Positions 1-9,880 of a stretch of DNA of 64,000 nucleotides are shown here, piece by piece. Under the pieces are notes generated by a model. The model was not told where the DNA came from, made no database searches, and was given only the letters and a program-made list of their open reading frames with translations. Where the stretch lies: positions 13,818,078-13,882,077 of the forward strand of contig CM042088.1 of the NCBI GenBank assembly GCA_023512835.1, given 5' to 3'. Position numbers and translations under genes: made by a program. The stretch comes from Taxillus chinensis. Taxonomy: Eukaryota; Streptophyta; Magnoliopsida; Santalales; Loranthaceae. The first letter of the stretch is position 1. Each line of letters begins with the position of its first letter.

Positions 1-1
1 G

Positions 2-240
2 ATGTGGAGAGGTCGAAAACCTTCAATTTCACATTTCGGAGCCTTCGGATGTACTTGCTATATACTGATCAATGGCAAAGAGACCCGGAATAAATTTGAA
101 CCAAAATCTGATGATGGGATTTTTGTCGGGTACTCACTCATAGCAAGGCTTATCGGGTCTTCAATAGAAAACTTTCTAAAGTTGAAGAATCTATCCATGT
201 AACCTTTGATGAAGCTAATCTCGATTGGTCAAAAGTCGGT
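2..240 (+). pseudogene. copia integrase C-terminal fragment
   Basis: This is the tail of the copia integrase region that normally precedes the linker to RT. The frame from 2 to 202 reads WRGRKPSISHFGAFGCTCYI, then a DGIFVGYS motif. That is the conserved block after the catalytic core in copia polyproteins, and the minus-strand element at 31966-46646 has the same block (GRRPNIGHLRIFGRTCYIL, DGYLVGYS). The catalytic D-D-E residues lie upstream, outside the window. A frameshift or stop follows near 203, and VEESIHVTFDEA-like residues continue in another frame. Inactive. Confidence 0.8.
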
Positions 241-390
241 CCTTCAAATTCTAATCTGCAGGTCATAAACAGAAACGTCGATTACTCAAAGTTTATGAAT
301 ATTCCTGTACACATCCTGATGGTATCCTGACCAACCACGTGGCATCCGCGAAACACAACGGAATTTTGTGGATGATGCTACGGATGACTC

Positions 391-472
391 GGACTCGACT
401 ACCACTTAGCTCCGGACTACCACTTAGCTCCAGGACTACCACTTAACTCCAGACTACCACTTAGCTCCGGAC
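391..472 (+). repeat. Short tandem repeat in the integrase-RT linker
   Basis: Four imperfect copies of a unit of about 20 bp containing ACTACCACTTAGCTCC lie head to tail in the fast-evolving linker between integrase and RT. They probably arose by slippage. The linker has no usable reading frame here. Confidence 0.75.
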
Positions 473-855
473 AAACTCCTGCAGATACACAAAATTTCGG
501 AGCACCTTCAAGTCCGTCCGGACTAGTTAACACCTGAAAGAAACAGTGTTGAAGAACCAATCAGTTCATCCGTACCTCTAAATACGGAAACATCTACTCC
601 GGACTTAAGCCCAACCAGTTGATACAACTGAACCACCCAATCTGGAAGAGCTTCAAATTGTTCAAGGACAACCAACACACGCACGAATTATAGATGGACT
701 CGAAACCATCCCTCGATCAAGTGATTGGTGATCCTACTCGTTGGTGTAAGAACAAGAGCAGCCACCTCAAACATGAGTCTTCACTCATGCTTTCTATCTC
801 AAATAGAACCAAAGGTGGTAGATGAAGCTCTTCAGGATTCAACTGGATAGAAGCC

Positions 856-1658
856 ATGCAAGAAGAACTGAATCAATTTAAGAGAAATAATGTGTGGACC
901 TTAGTACCAAGGCCTAAGTCTCAGCAAGTCATTGGCGTTAAATGGGTGTTCCGGAACAAACTTGATACGGATGGAATAGTAATCCGGAACAAAGCCAGAC
1001 TGGTAGCCAAAGGATATCGTCAAGAAGAGGGAATAGATTATGATGAAACCTTTGCTCCGGTCGCAAGACTTGAGGCAATCCGAATGTTTCTCAGGTATGC
1101 TTCATATGAAAACTTCATAGTTTATCAAATGGACGTCAAGAGCGCATTCCTGAATGGAGACCTTCAAGAGGAGGTGTATGTTGAACAACCTCCCGCTTCA
1201 TTGAACCTAAGGCAGGACATCTTGTCTACAAACTTCGAAAGCTCTATATGGTTTGAAGCAAGCTCCCAGAGCCTGGTACGACACAATGTCGAATTCCTAC
1301 TTGCTCATAACTTCCAAAAAGGGAAGATAGATACCACCCTATTTCTACGACAAGAGAAAGGACACACTCGATCGTACAAATATACGTGGACGATATCATT
1401 TTCGGATCAACAAATCCGAAGCTTTGTGAAGAGTTTGCTAAGTTGATGACGGGCAAGTTTGAAATGAGCATGATGGGAGAACTGTCCTACTTCCTTGGAA
1501 TTGAAGTCAAACAATTAAAGGAAGGAATCTTTATCAATCAGGCTAAGTACACTCGCGATCTTATTAAGAAGTTTGGTATGGAAGGTTCATCTCCCGTCAA
1601 AACTCCAATGCCTGTCGGTGCCAAGTTAGATCCAGGATATGGACGGCATATCAAGTAA
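856..1658 (+). pseudogene. copia reverse transcriptase, frameshifted
   Basis: RT copies the element RNA into cDNA inside cytoplasmic particles. The first frame (856-1446) carries the copia RT opening: a Trp-Thr-Leu block, [29 protein letters not shown], and a palm block with [12 protein letters not shown]. After VEQPP (about 1192) the frame shifts, and the normal residues continue in other frames. The catalytic YVDD lies at 1383-1394, in the frame of the following ORF, followed by SYFLGIEVKQ near 1488-1517 and a thumb region to 1658. At least two frameshifts and a stop at 1656 disable it. It is closely similar to the RT at 38891-40288. Confidence 0.9.
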
Positions 1659-1660
1659 AT

Positions 1661-2331
1661 GTGACTGACTACGAGAGGGATGATCGGATCCTTGCTCTAT
1701 CTTACAACAAGTCGCCCGGACATTATGTTTGCAACTTGCATTTGTGCACGATATCAGGCGAATCCCAAGGAGTCACATATGCTTCATGTAAAACGGATCT
1801 TAAGGTATCTCAAAGGGACGATGAATTTGGGACTCGGTACTCAAAGGAGTCCAACTTCACCTTATCAGGGGTACTCGATGCCGACTTCGCTGGATGTCGC
1901 ATCGAAGGAAAAGCACAAGCGGTACGTGTCGGTTTCTTGGAAATAGATTGATCTCATGGTTCAGTAAGAAGCGAATTCCGTATCAACCTCTCTGCCGAGG
2001 CGGAATATATCAGTCTCTGGAAGTTCGTCGCGCACGACTACTTTGGATGCAAAGTCAACTTACCGACTACGGATTCAACATGTCCTCTATTCCACTTTAC
2101 CGTGACAACACTAGTGCAATTGCCATCAGCAACAATCCTGTCATGCATCCTAAGACGAAGCACATTGAGGTCAGGTATCACTTCATACGCGATCATGTTC
2201 TTAAAAAGCATATTTCACTGGAACATGTTGCCACCGAAGATCAATTAGCAGACATATTTACAAAGCCCCTCCCCGATGCGAGGTTTTCTAAGCTACTCTT
2301 CCAACTAGGTATGCTCGACTTCTCTGCATAG
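1661..2331 (+). pseudogene. copia RNase H domain, end of pol
   Basis: RNase H degrades the RNA strand of the RNA/DNA hybrid. Three overlapping frames together hold the domain: SLLYLTTSRPDIMFATCICA and the following RILRYLKGT block (1680-1946), then DADFAGC and a STSGTCRFLGN block. The last frame (1894-2331) contains the pol C-terminus with DNTSAIAISNNPVMHPKTKH, HIEVRYHFIRDHV and DQLADIFTKPLPDARF, the invariant end of copia pol. The stop at 2329-2331 matches the pol end of the element at 31966-46646. Frameshifts near 1680-1950 disable it. Confidence 0.9.
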
Positions 2332-3996
2332 TTTCTCATTTAAATTTCACAACAAGTATATTCTCTCACAAACCATGCATTGTATGTTTACTGAAAGTAG
2401 TAGAAAGACCGCATTGCTGATCATACTTACCGACTCCACGGTTCCATGTTTCGATGTTAATCTCAACCTCGGTTTGGGAGGATGCTTGCGTTTCCCGACT
2501 GAAGTCGTTTAAAGCTAACATAATTACAGTTTATATGATTTACCTCAGTCGGATTCATGATCTTCATATCCATTAATCACCACATGATCAAAGCATGTTC
2601 ATTTAGATTACTCCATTAACGTGCATAGTTGAAGGAGTGAAATGGGCTAGCTTGGAATGCCTGGTGGATGAATACACAAACGCATTCTGATCGGCTTCGA
2701 AGTATAGTCTTCTAATAAGATAGACAGTCTTGAACTACAAATTGGAACGGTCAACCGAGAGGATTGCACAATCTACGGGGGAGAAAATGCTTTATATTTT
2801 ATTCAGAATACCCCCGTATATGTCTCATGACCTTTTTCCTTGACTGTCTATCCGAGGGGGAGCTTTTCATTGAGAGGATTAAATGATCTACGGGGGAGCA
2901 GCAATGAACCCCTAATATGTCTCGGATTCTCCCTTCTCTACGCTATTACTTCCGGATCACTGGACATCTTGTTTTAAATCGGAAAAGTGGCATGTGTGGA
3001 TGTATGTTCTTCCTTCAACCATGCATTTTAATCGATTAATCATCTGCATTCTTTTGACATGTGTTCACCTTTTCATCTCACACTCATGAATCCTAATGAA
3101 GCCAAATCATTTGACCTTTAATTAATCTTAGCTACAGCTGTTCAAGCAAGACGGTTTCGCTATGTTGACCTATATGAACCTGTGTATTGCTATCGACATA
3201 TGCCCTGACTCGGTAATATTGATCAAGTTCACATTGCGTACGTCTACTACATTCTTAGCCATGCATGAGTTCTATTTCTTATTAGTTCGGATTATGTTGT
3301 TTTTCATTGATTATCTTCTCTAATCTGTACTAATCTTTGCCTGTTAAGCTTTTGTATTTTCAGTATATTTTTATTTAGCTACAGGTTCAGATTTTCTTTG
3401 CAAACCGTATTGATAAATCCAGTCCATAGTCTCGGATTTGAAGTGTTGTGGTACTTCTCTTCTCTTTGACTTATTGATCGCAAAGGAATCTACTCTACAT
3501 TCTCACCAAACTCGTTTACGACGGACAAGGTCTATTATTCATCCGGATACTCTTTCACGAATATTATTAACTCCGGATGAGTGTCGGCTCTTTCCTCCGG
3601 ACTCCCGACTTTGTTCAATTGTGACAATCCACGTATACTCATATGTCGCATGCTTTTGAGGAGGAATAATGATGATTCATTAAATGACTATCTCGGGTTG
3701 CACACACACTTCTCTGGATGGCAACCAGTTGTCATCGCTACTTGGTCATGCGGTCTCCACGACATCGTGTTATTCGGAGACGCCTCGATATCCGGACAAA
3801 TGACATCGGCATGTCGCGCGGGTCCCCACCTCACTCCCACATTCCTAGACCCGCCGACATTTGCGGACTTGGTCTTATATGTTCGGATCATTCCTGCGAA
3901 GCACGAGTATTGCTTATTTCAAATCCCTAACCCTCTCGTTGCTCCTTCTCCTGTCAAGACCTCACCTTTCCTCTTTTCCTTCCCATCGAATCTGCA
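2332..3996 (+). other. Post-pol spacer with polypurine tracts
   Basis: About 1.66 kb between pol and the extra ORF has no convincing reading frame. It holds G-rich purine tracts at about 2775-2788 (ACGGGGGAGAAAAT), 2853-2863 (CGAGGGGGAGC) and 2890-2900 (ACGGGGGAGCA). They resemble the terminal polypurine tract at 6883-6894. Sireviruses are known for multiple polypurine tracts downstream of pol, so these may be extra plus-strand priming sites or remnants. Confidence 0.6.
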
Positions 3997-4687
3997 ATGG
4001 CACCCAGAATCTTTCTTTCCTGGCGTTAATCCTGGCCATCTAGTTGATTGGAATGCTGTTTCTAATCCTCCGGATTGGTTTCACCATCTTCGCCCTCTTC
4101 TTGAAGCCTCGCACATACTCAACCTGGTCTCCAATCCCATCGATCTTTTTATCGATGACATTCTTGAGTATTACCAACGGATTCGCCGCACTACCGATTC
4201 CATAACCTCTCATGTCCGCGGCGAATCCATCATCATCACTCCGGCTGTTCTCCGCGCCGCTCTTCACCTTCCTCTTGGTGAACCACAGCGTCCGGATGCC
4301 GAACCGATGGCGGCTTCTATGGGGTGCACATCCAAAGGGAAGGAATACAAGGTGAAATCCTTCCAGGGTCGCTATCGATGTATGGCGACTATTCTAAGTC
4401 GATGCCTACTGGCTCGCACATCAGCCCTGGACTCGGTTCCGTACGATCTTCTACCGGCCATGTACGGCGTTTTTGAAGGTCTTCCGATGGATTGGGGGAT
4501 GTTCTTATTTCGTTTGCTGCAGAATGGTCCCAAAAACCATTCCTATGGGCGCATCCTCGGCATTGTCTTCCGGCATCTTCGTCCGGACCATTTCGCCCAA
4601 GTTGATGCTTGTCTCGTTTCCCACGGCTCTTTATCTTCGTCACCTTACGCCGGACGGAAACATGACCGCTCGCCGACCCACCGGTAG
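3997..4687 (+). pseudogene. Extra ORF, N-terminal plant-transposon-type domain
   Basis: The extra protein likely began at ATG 3997: MAPRIFLSW follows, then a +1/-1 shift leads into the long frame ending at 4687. The long frame reads GHLVDWNAVSNPPDWFHHL, then RGESIIITPAVLRAALHLPL. The ORF at 36641-37066 matches this domain at KIFLGFIVDWEAIG and QGVKIRVSAETLRNALLLPK, so the domain is shared by two elements. The V-x-G-x-x-I plus LR-AL-LP-G pattern resembles the 'putative plant transposon protein' domains that lie N-terminal to Ulp1 domains in plant mobile elements. That family assignment is inference and the function is unknown. No signal peptide or membrane segment is visible, which argues against an envelope protein. 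Confidence 0.6.
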
Positions 4688-6255
4688 CTCTCCGCGCTCC
4701 GCCTGCCTCGGAACAACAAGGCGGCTACGGTGGTGACCCCTCCGACGCCCAAGCCCCCGAGGTCGCTTCGTACACCGATCCTCCCGGATTCGGTCCGTAG
4801 CCGCGCCCTCCCACTCACGGGCCTCCCGCCAAGCGTCCGTGCTGAACCGTCCGAGGTTGCGGGGCCCTCTCGGCGCGGTGCGTCGAGAGCCGTTTCCTCG
4901 GCCCCCTCTGCCGCCGATGTCCCCACTCCCTCCACATCCGCTATAGCTGCTGCGGTTGATACCGCTGTTGCCGCCGCCACCGCGATGTCCCGGCCGCTTC
5001 TCCCGAAGCCCCCTTGCCTCCTCTACCTCAACCCCGAGATTACCTTGACCATCTCTCCGCCGTCACCTTAACGGACCTCGGCTCCGTTTCGGCCTAGCCC
5101 ACACCTCCTCCATTCCCGACAACGATCTCCTGGGTGTTTTACACACGCAATACCCAATCCCCGGAGACTATGATCATCCGGAACCGGACCACGGCTTTCT
5201 TACGCCGGGCCGCCATTCCCGATGTGTCGTTCCCTACACCCTCAGGCCCGCCCCGCTACCCGAAGTCCTTCTCCTGCTAAGGCTGGGCCCTCTTCTCCTG
5301 CCGCCGCGATTCCCGTAGTTGACTTGTCCGGTCAAAGCGGGTCTCTTGCTCCGGATGCCTCCAATGCTCCGGATGCCCTCGAAGCTCCGGATGCCTCGAT
5401 GCTCCGGATGCTCCTCTGCGTCTTCGCTACTCCTGCGGACTCCTCGCCCACCGCACTCCCTGCTCCTATTCATGCGGGGGAGTCCTCCAAAGCTCCCGAG
5501 TTAGCCCTTGGGCGTGCCTCTTTGGCACGGTCCACTCCGATGCTGTGCTTTCCGCTCACTGGACCGCCATGCTCACGCTCAAAGCGCCCAAATTTCCGCC
5601 ATCGCCGCCAAAGTTGATGCCCTCGGCGCCCAACTACTCTCCGCCCTCACCGACTCCTCCACTTCCATTGAGCGGAAAATGGATCTTGTCGCCACCTCCG
5701 TTCATTCACTATCTACTTCCTTCGCGGATCTGGCGCATACGATGGCTCGTCCTCCCGTTGCTTCCCGGCGATCCGCCAAACCGGGGGAGAAAGTGTCATC
5801 CGATCCATCTACTCCCTTCGCCCCACAACCATCTTCCCGGACCGAGAAGCGACCCGCCACTTCGGTGCTTCAGGGAGTTCAAATTCCCAAACGAAGCCGC
5901 TTCTCTCAACCTAGCTCCTCTCGCACCTCCAGCTCCTCCTCCATCCTCTTCATCCGCAGCTGGTACCTTCCTCCCATCCTATGCGGAGTTTGACCCGTCC
6001 GATGCGGATGGAAGCTTGCGCAAGGCAATGAAGGCCTATCTTTGCGTCGTCTGCGAGAGACGATGTCTTTCCGAAATGTATCCTTTCTCTCCGTCCGACA
6101 TTCGGACTCTTTGTTCGGAAAAAGGACTCTTTACTACGAAGACATTGATAACTTCTCGAGGTCGCTAAAATGGAGATGAGGCCGTTTCCATCTCTTTACG
6201 AAGATGGGCACTTGTTTGAAGTTCGCCATGTTGGAATGAGGGCTATCTTCCCGGT
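4688..6255 (+). pseudogene. Extra ORF, low-complexity Pro/Ser/Ala linker
   Basis: This GC-rich stretch keeps open frames in several phases, rich in Pro, Ser and Ala, with no continuous frame. A run of CTCCGGATGCC-type repeats lies at about 5349-5412. Near the end, at about 6183-6225, residues PSLYEDGHLFEV match SIYEDGQLEI in the extra ORF of the minus-strand element (about 36407-36436). That supports a shared ancestral protein. Frameshifts throughout. Confidence 0.5.
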
Positions 6256-6751
6256 GTGGAGTTAATTCGGACTTACATCGACGGAATCGCTGAAGATAGC
6301 AAGCCATGGAAAACTCTCTCAACCATCCTCATTCCGTACCGAATCATGTCGCCACACTTCATGATGGCTGTCTTCATGATTCAATCCAAGCAGATGATTC
6401 TCATTGATTCTCATCAGATTGTGGAGCACTTCGTTAGGAAGAATCAATGGGAACCTCTGTGTCTCGGACTAATCGAAGCCGTGAAGAAAGCCGGACTATA
6501 TGAAGAGTTGGGTATCACACCCCTTGCGCTACTCGAGAAACTCAAGGCGACATTCCGGGGCAAGAAGCAAGTGCCACAACAGCCGGATGGAGATAGGCTG
6601 CGGAGCCTTTGTTTGTCATTTCATCAAATCGTTCTTAATCGTGGACAAACATTGGAGCCAACACTCCACCTTTACGATGCAGCAGACAATGGAGCTAAGA
6701 GAGAAGGCAGCAACTATGATCTTCAAGTATAGTAAGCCTTATGTACCTTAG
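6256..6751 (+). pseudogene. Ulp1-like (peptidase C48) protease domain
   Basis: Ulp1/SENP proteases are cysteine proteases that process SUMO or related modifiers. In the first frame (6256-6732), ILIPYR leads to a candidate catalytic His in SPHFMMAVFMIQ (6355-6357) and Asp in MILIDS (6406-6408). The Gln motif VPQQPDGD is at 6571-6594. The catalytic Cys lies one frame over in GCGAFVCHFIKSF (Cys at 6599-6601), followed by an MELREKAATMIF tail typical of the C48 C-terminus. Order and spacing (His, 16 residues to Asp, Gln then Cys-Gly) fit C48, but Trp after His is replaced by Phe. A frameshift between 6594 and 6599 disables this copy. It lies between pol and the 3' LTR, where Sireviruses may carry envelope-like ORFs. 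Confidence 0.72.
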
Positions 6752-7105
6752 TGAAAAATCAGTATTAAGGCTGATTTGTATTTAGTTGCTGATCAATGAA
6801 ATTGGTTGTGGTGTATATTTCGTATGATATTCGTTTGCATCGCTTACCGGATCAGATTACAAAGGGTTTAGGCATATCCATAATTGGGGGAGATTGTTGG
6901 ATCAAACCCCGGAATTTGGATAATTGTTGTTAAAGCCTTATGTAATTTGATCTCGAGATCTTTTGTGTTTATTTGATCATTGCGAAGGTATGTCACTAAT
7001 CCAAAGATGCACTCGTGAGAGCAAAGCTAAGGACAGGATACATAATCCTGATCCGGACAAGAGTTAGTGTCGTCAAACACTTGGTAAATAACCAAGTAAC
7101 AATAA

Positions 7106-7470
7106 GTGCGGAGTAAGGAAAATAAATGCGGAGTAAGGATAAGTGCGGAGTAAGGAAAATAAGTGCGGAGTAAGGAAAATAGATGCGGAGTAAGGAATCC
7201 GGACTTATTACTCGCCCGGAGTAAGGAACTTACATACGGAGTAAGGAACTTACATACGGAGTAAGGAACTTACACACGGAGTAAGGAACTTACACACGGA
7301 GTAAGGAACTTACATACGGAGTAAGGAACTTACATACGGAGTAAGGAACTTACATGCGGAGTAAGGAAGCGCCGACACGGACTAAGGATTCTAGTACGAA
7401 TAGATACGGAGTAAGCAACCACCGACACGGAGTAAGGTTCCGAGCTTCATTAACTACGGAGTAAGGAAAA
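7106..7470 (+). repeat. Tandem array of CGGAGTAAGGAA units in LTR U3
   Basis: About 16 copies of a CGGAGTAAGGAA-type core lie in the LTR upstream of the TATA box. The central part (about 7217-7366) is a regular 20-bp repeat (GGAACTTACATACGGAGTAA and close variants). The flanking copies vary in spacing (GGAAAATAAGTG, GCGCCGACA). The position in U3 suggests an enhancer-type array, but no factor can be assigned. Confidence 0.85.
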
Positions 7471-7770
7471 TTACACCGGACCAAGAAGACACTGCTCCAA
7501 TGAAACCGCATTTAAAGTTATCAGCTCGTGCTGTCCCGATGTAAGAAGAATGCATTTAGAACAAGAAGAATCTTACACGTGGATCATCCGGATATGTGGA
7601 CACAACCTTAATTGTATCTCGGAACTCACAAAGACACTTATACTCTTCAAATCCAAGATCTTGAGCTCCACAATCCGCAGCAGTCAAGGCAGATAGATTA
7701 CCGAGGGATAGTTAGTGCGGAACGCATTCCGGAACTTCAAGTTCCAAGGTTGTCTCTTAGGAATGTTTTG

Positions 7771-7777
7771 TATAAAT
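7771..7777 (+). promoter_or_regulatory. Putative LTR TATA box
   Basis: TATAAAT lies in U3 of the copia LTR, about 300 bp before its end and just downstream of the tandem repeat array. The position is right for the core promoter; the transcription start is not known. Confidence 0.5.
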
Positions 7778-8071
7778 ATTCATACTTATACTTCTTGTAA
7801 AGTGAGTGAGCTAGAGCGAAGTAGTGTAAAAATAGAAAAGGCACTTGGCTAGTGTGTGAATTCAAAGTTGTAAACAGAGTGTAAGAGAGTGTTTGCTTCT
7901 ATTTTGTTGTAATCACTTTGTGATAATAAAACAAAATACTTCCACTATCTGGTTATCTTCCGCAGTGATATTATCACTTAAACTAGATAAGTCTTTGTGT
8001 CTTGAGAGAAAAGAAAGAGTTCGAATAAGAGCCTATTCACCCCCCCCCCTTTAGGCTCCAAGGGACCATCA

Positions 8072-8913
8072 ATTTCTTTGGCTATTTTCTTTTCGTCATA
8101 TTTACAAAGAGTGAATTGGCTTACTGTCCCTCAGGTAGTTTTGTTTATTCAGTTGGTTGCGTTTGGGTTTTGACATGGTTTGGTGATTTTACCCTCACTG
8201 GGATTTGTTTTCTTTCTCTCTACATTTTTTCTTTGATTTTGATCTGGATAAAAAAAAAGGGGAAGTAGAAAGGCTGTTGTGTTTACTCGATTTTTTAGTT
8301 TTGATGGCTAAATATGTTTGTTGTGTTTGATCTTGCACTATCCATGTTACGAAAGGTTTGGTCTCGTTTTGTTTGCTATGTTTGGTCACCACTATCTGGG
8401 TGTAGTTTTGTTTCACACGTGTCTGTTCTATTTTATTTTCCTTTACGTTTTCTCTACTTGAGCTCACTAGCGCACGGGTCTATTGGTCTGGATCATAGGT
8501 TAACGGTTACTGTTTGGTCTCGTTTTGTTTTCTATGTTTATTGTTTTCACGGGCGTGTGAGTATATTGTATTGTTTTCTCTGTTTATTCTATTTTATTTT
8601 TTCTGTTTATTCTAACCATGAATACTCATTTCTTCCTTACCTCTTTTGCCTACCCATGTCATTGAGAGTTCTGATGCACATTCTCCAAGCCAGTCCATTT
8701 CTGATTGCCTCCCAACGGATGTTGACTAGCGTTATTTATTTATTTATTATTTCTAAATAGTTTGGTATATAGTTTACTAGGATAAATTTCATTTTCTTTT
8801 ATTATTTTATTTTATTTTCATTTATCTTTTTGACCATTAAGGTGTTGTTAGTATTGGTCATTTATAATTTTGTAATGGGCCATATGATTCGGCCCTAATT
8901 GTAACATGTGTAT

Positions 8914-8959
<46 letters not shown>

Positions 8960-9559
8960 AATAAAACAAGAAAAAAAAGAGGAAAAACAAAAGAAAAAAA
9001 GAGAGTCTGTTTTTATGTATGTCACAATCACACACAATACACTTTTGTTTATTTGTTTTTAATTTGTATTGTTTTTCAGCCAAAAACAAAAAAACATTTC
9101 TCAAATTCAAAAAAAAATGTGTTTGCTTAAATTTAAAAAAAAACTCTCTTAGATAAAAAACATTTTCTAAACAAAAACAAACAAACAAATAAACAAACAA
9201 ACAACCAAACAAAAAAACATTTTCAAACACGTGGATATTTCAACATTTGGTTTTTTAACACTTGGTTTTTTTAACACTTAGGATTTAAAATATTGTAAAT
9301 ATTTTGGGCTATTATTAATTTTTGCCTTTAACATCATTGTAAACATTAATTAAGGTAACAGTAAACAAATTAGAAATTTAGAATTAGTTTAACTTTGGGT
9401 TTCCTTTAGACTCTTAGATAACTTAGAATTAATTTTGAACTGAATATTATTAGAAGCTTAGAAAAATAAAGAGAGTAGGACTTAGGTCAGAGGAAAATTT
9501 AACATTATTTTTTTAAACTAGTTAAAATTAAGGCAAAAGTTAAAACAAATTAGAAACCT
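8072..9559. other. AT-rich intergenic spacer
   Basis: No coding or element structure can be supported. The stretch holds T-rich and A-rich runs, repeated GGTCTCGTTTTGTTT near 8360 and 8517, a GA microsatellite, and (AAAC)n-type low complexity at about 9170-9220. It may be a degraded non-coding repeat. Confidence 0.6.
8919..8956. repeat. (GA)19 microsatellite
   Basis: Uninterrupted GA dinucleotide repeat of about 38 bp in AT-rich DNA. Confidence 0.97.
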
Positions 9560-9865
9560 CCTTCCTCCTAAGATAGGTACTGAAAGGGCGTTGCGGGAGT
9601 GCTAATCCTTCCCCTCGCATAACAAATTCCCGAATCCAGCTCTGGCGGTGTAGATCATTTTAGGTGACCAACTGCACCCCAAAAACAGTTGGTGGCGACT
9701 CTGTTTCTTTTTCATCACTAGTCGGATGAAGGGTGGGAAAACCGCATTCCCAAAAGCGGTTTCCCTCCCGGACGAAATTCGAGGTGGCAGAACCGCATCC
9801 CAAAAAGTGGGTTTCCCCCCGAACAAAATCCGGTGATGATAGAGGTAATGGGCTTCGGCTTCCAC
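9560..9865 (+). repeat. Gypsy LTR end and primer site fragment
   Basis: The block GGGCGTTGCGGGAGTGCTAA, CCTTCCCCTCGCATAACAAA, then AACTGCACCCCAAAAACA resembles the 3' end of plant Tat/Ogre-type gypsy LTRs. An LTR end at 9687 is followed at 9693-9703 by TGGCGACTCTG, like the tRNA-derived primer site of that group. Downstream are imperfect repeats of CCGCATCCCAAAA and GGTTTCC. Only a fragment remains and no pol is present. The family is inferred from remembered sequence style. Confidence 0.45.
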
Positions 9866-9880
9866 TAGCATGAAGTCTCA

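Larger units (their letters stand above)
1..8071 (+). mobile_element. Ty1/copia (Sirevirus-like) retrotransposon, 3' part
   Basis: Element A enters from beyond the left edge. In order it has the end of integrase, a linker, reverse transcriptase (RT), RNase H, a long post-pol spacer with polypurine tracts, an extra ORF ending in a Ulp1-like protease, a terminal polypurine tract (6883-6894) and a 3' LTR (6895-8071). The integrase-RT-RNase H order defines Ty1/copia. The long post-pol region, several purine tracts and LTR start TGTTGG are shared with the complete element at 31966-46646, which suggests the Sirevirus/Maximus lineage. The 5' LTR and gag are outside the window, so no TSD can be tested; the right flank is ATTTC. 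Pol is frameshifted and inactive. Confidence 0.88.
6895..8071 (+). repeat. 3' LTR of copia element A
   Basis: The LTR starts TGTTGGATC just after the polypurine tract ATTGGGGGAGAT and ends GGGACCATCA. The final block (TTCACCCCCC, then AGGCTCCAAGGGACC) matches the ends of the LTRs at 31966-33886 and 44730-46646, which fixes the boundary. It contains a 360-bp tandem repeat array and a TATA-like box. The 5' partner is outside the window. Confidence 0.82.

Noticed and set aside
3581..6751. Envelope-like glycoprotein in the extra ORF
   Set aside because: No signal peptide, transmembrane segment or coiled-coil/fusion pattern is visible, while Ulp1-like motifs are.
7216..7366. Regular 20-bp direct repeats resembling a CRISPR array
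   Set aside because: Repeats are contiguous with no unique spacers and lie in a plant retrotransposon LTR.
8913..9230. 105-codon Phe/Leu-rich frame on the minus strand
   Set aside because: Made of A-rich low-complexity DNA and the GA microsatellite; not a membrane protein.
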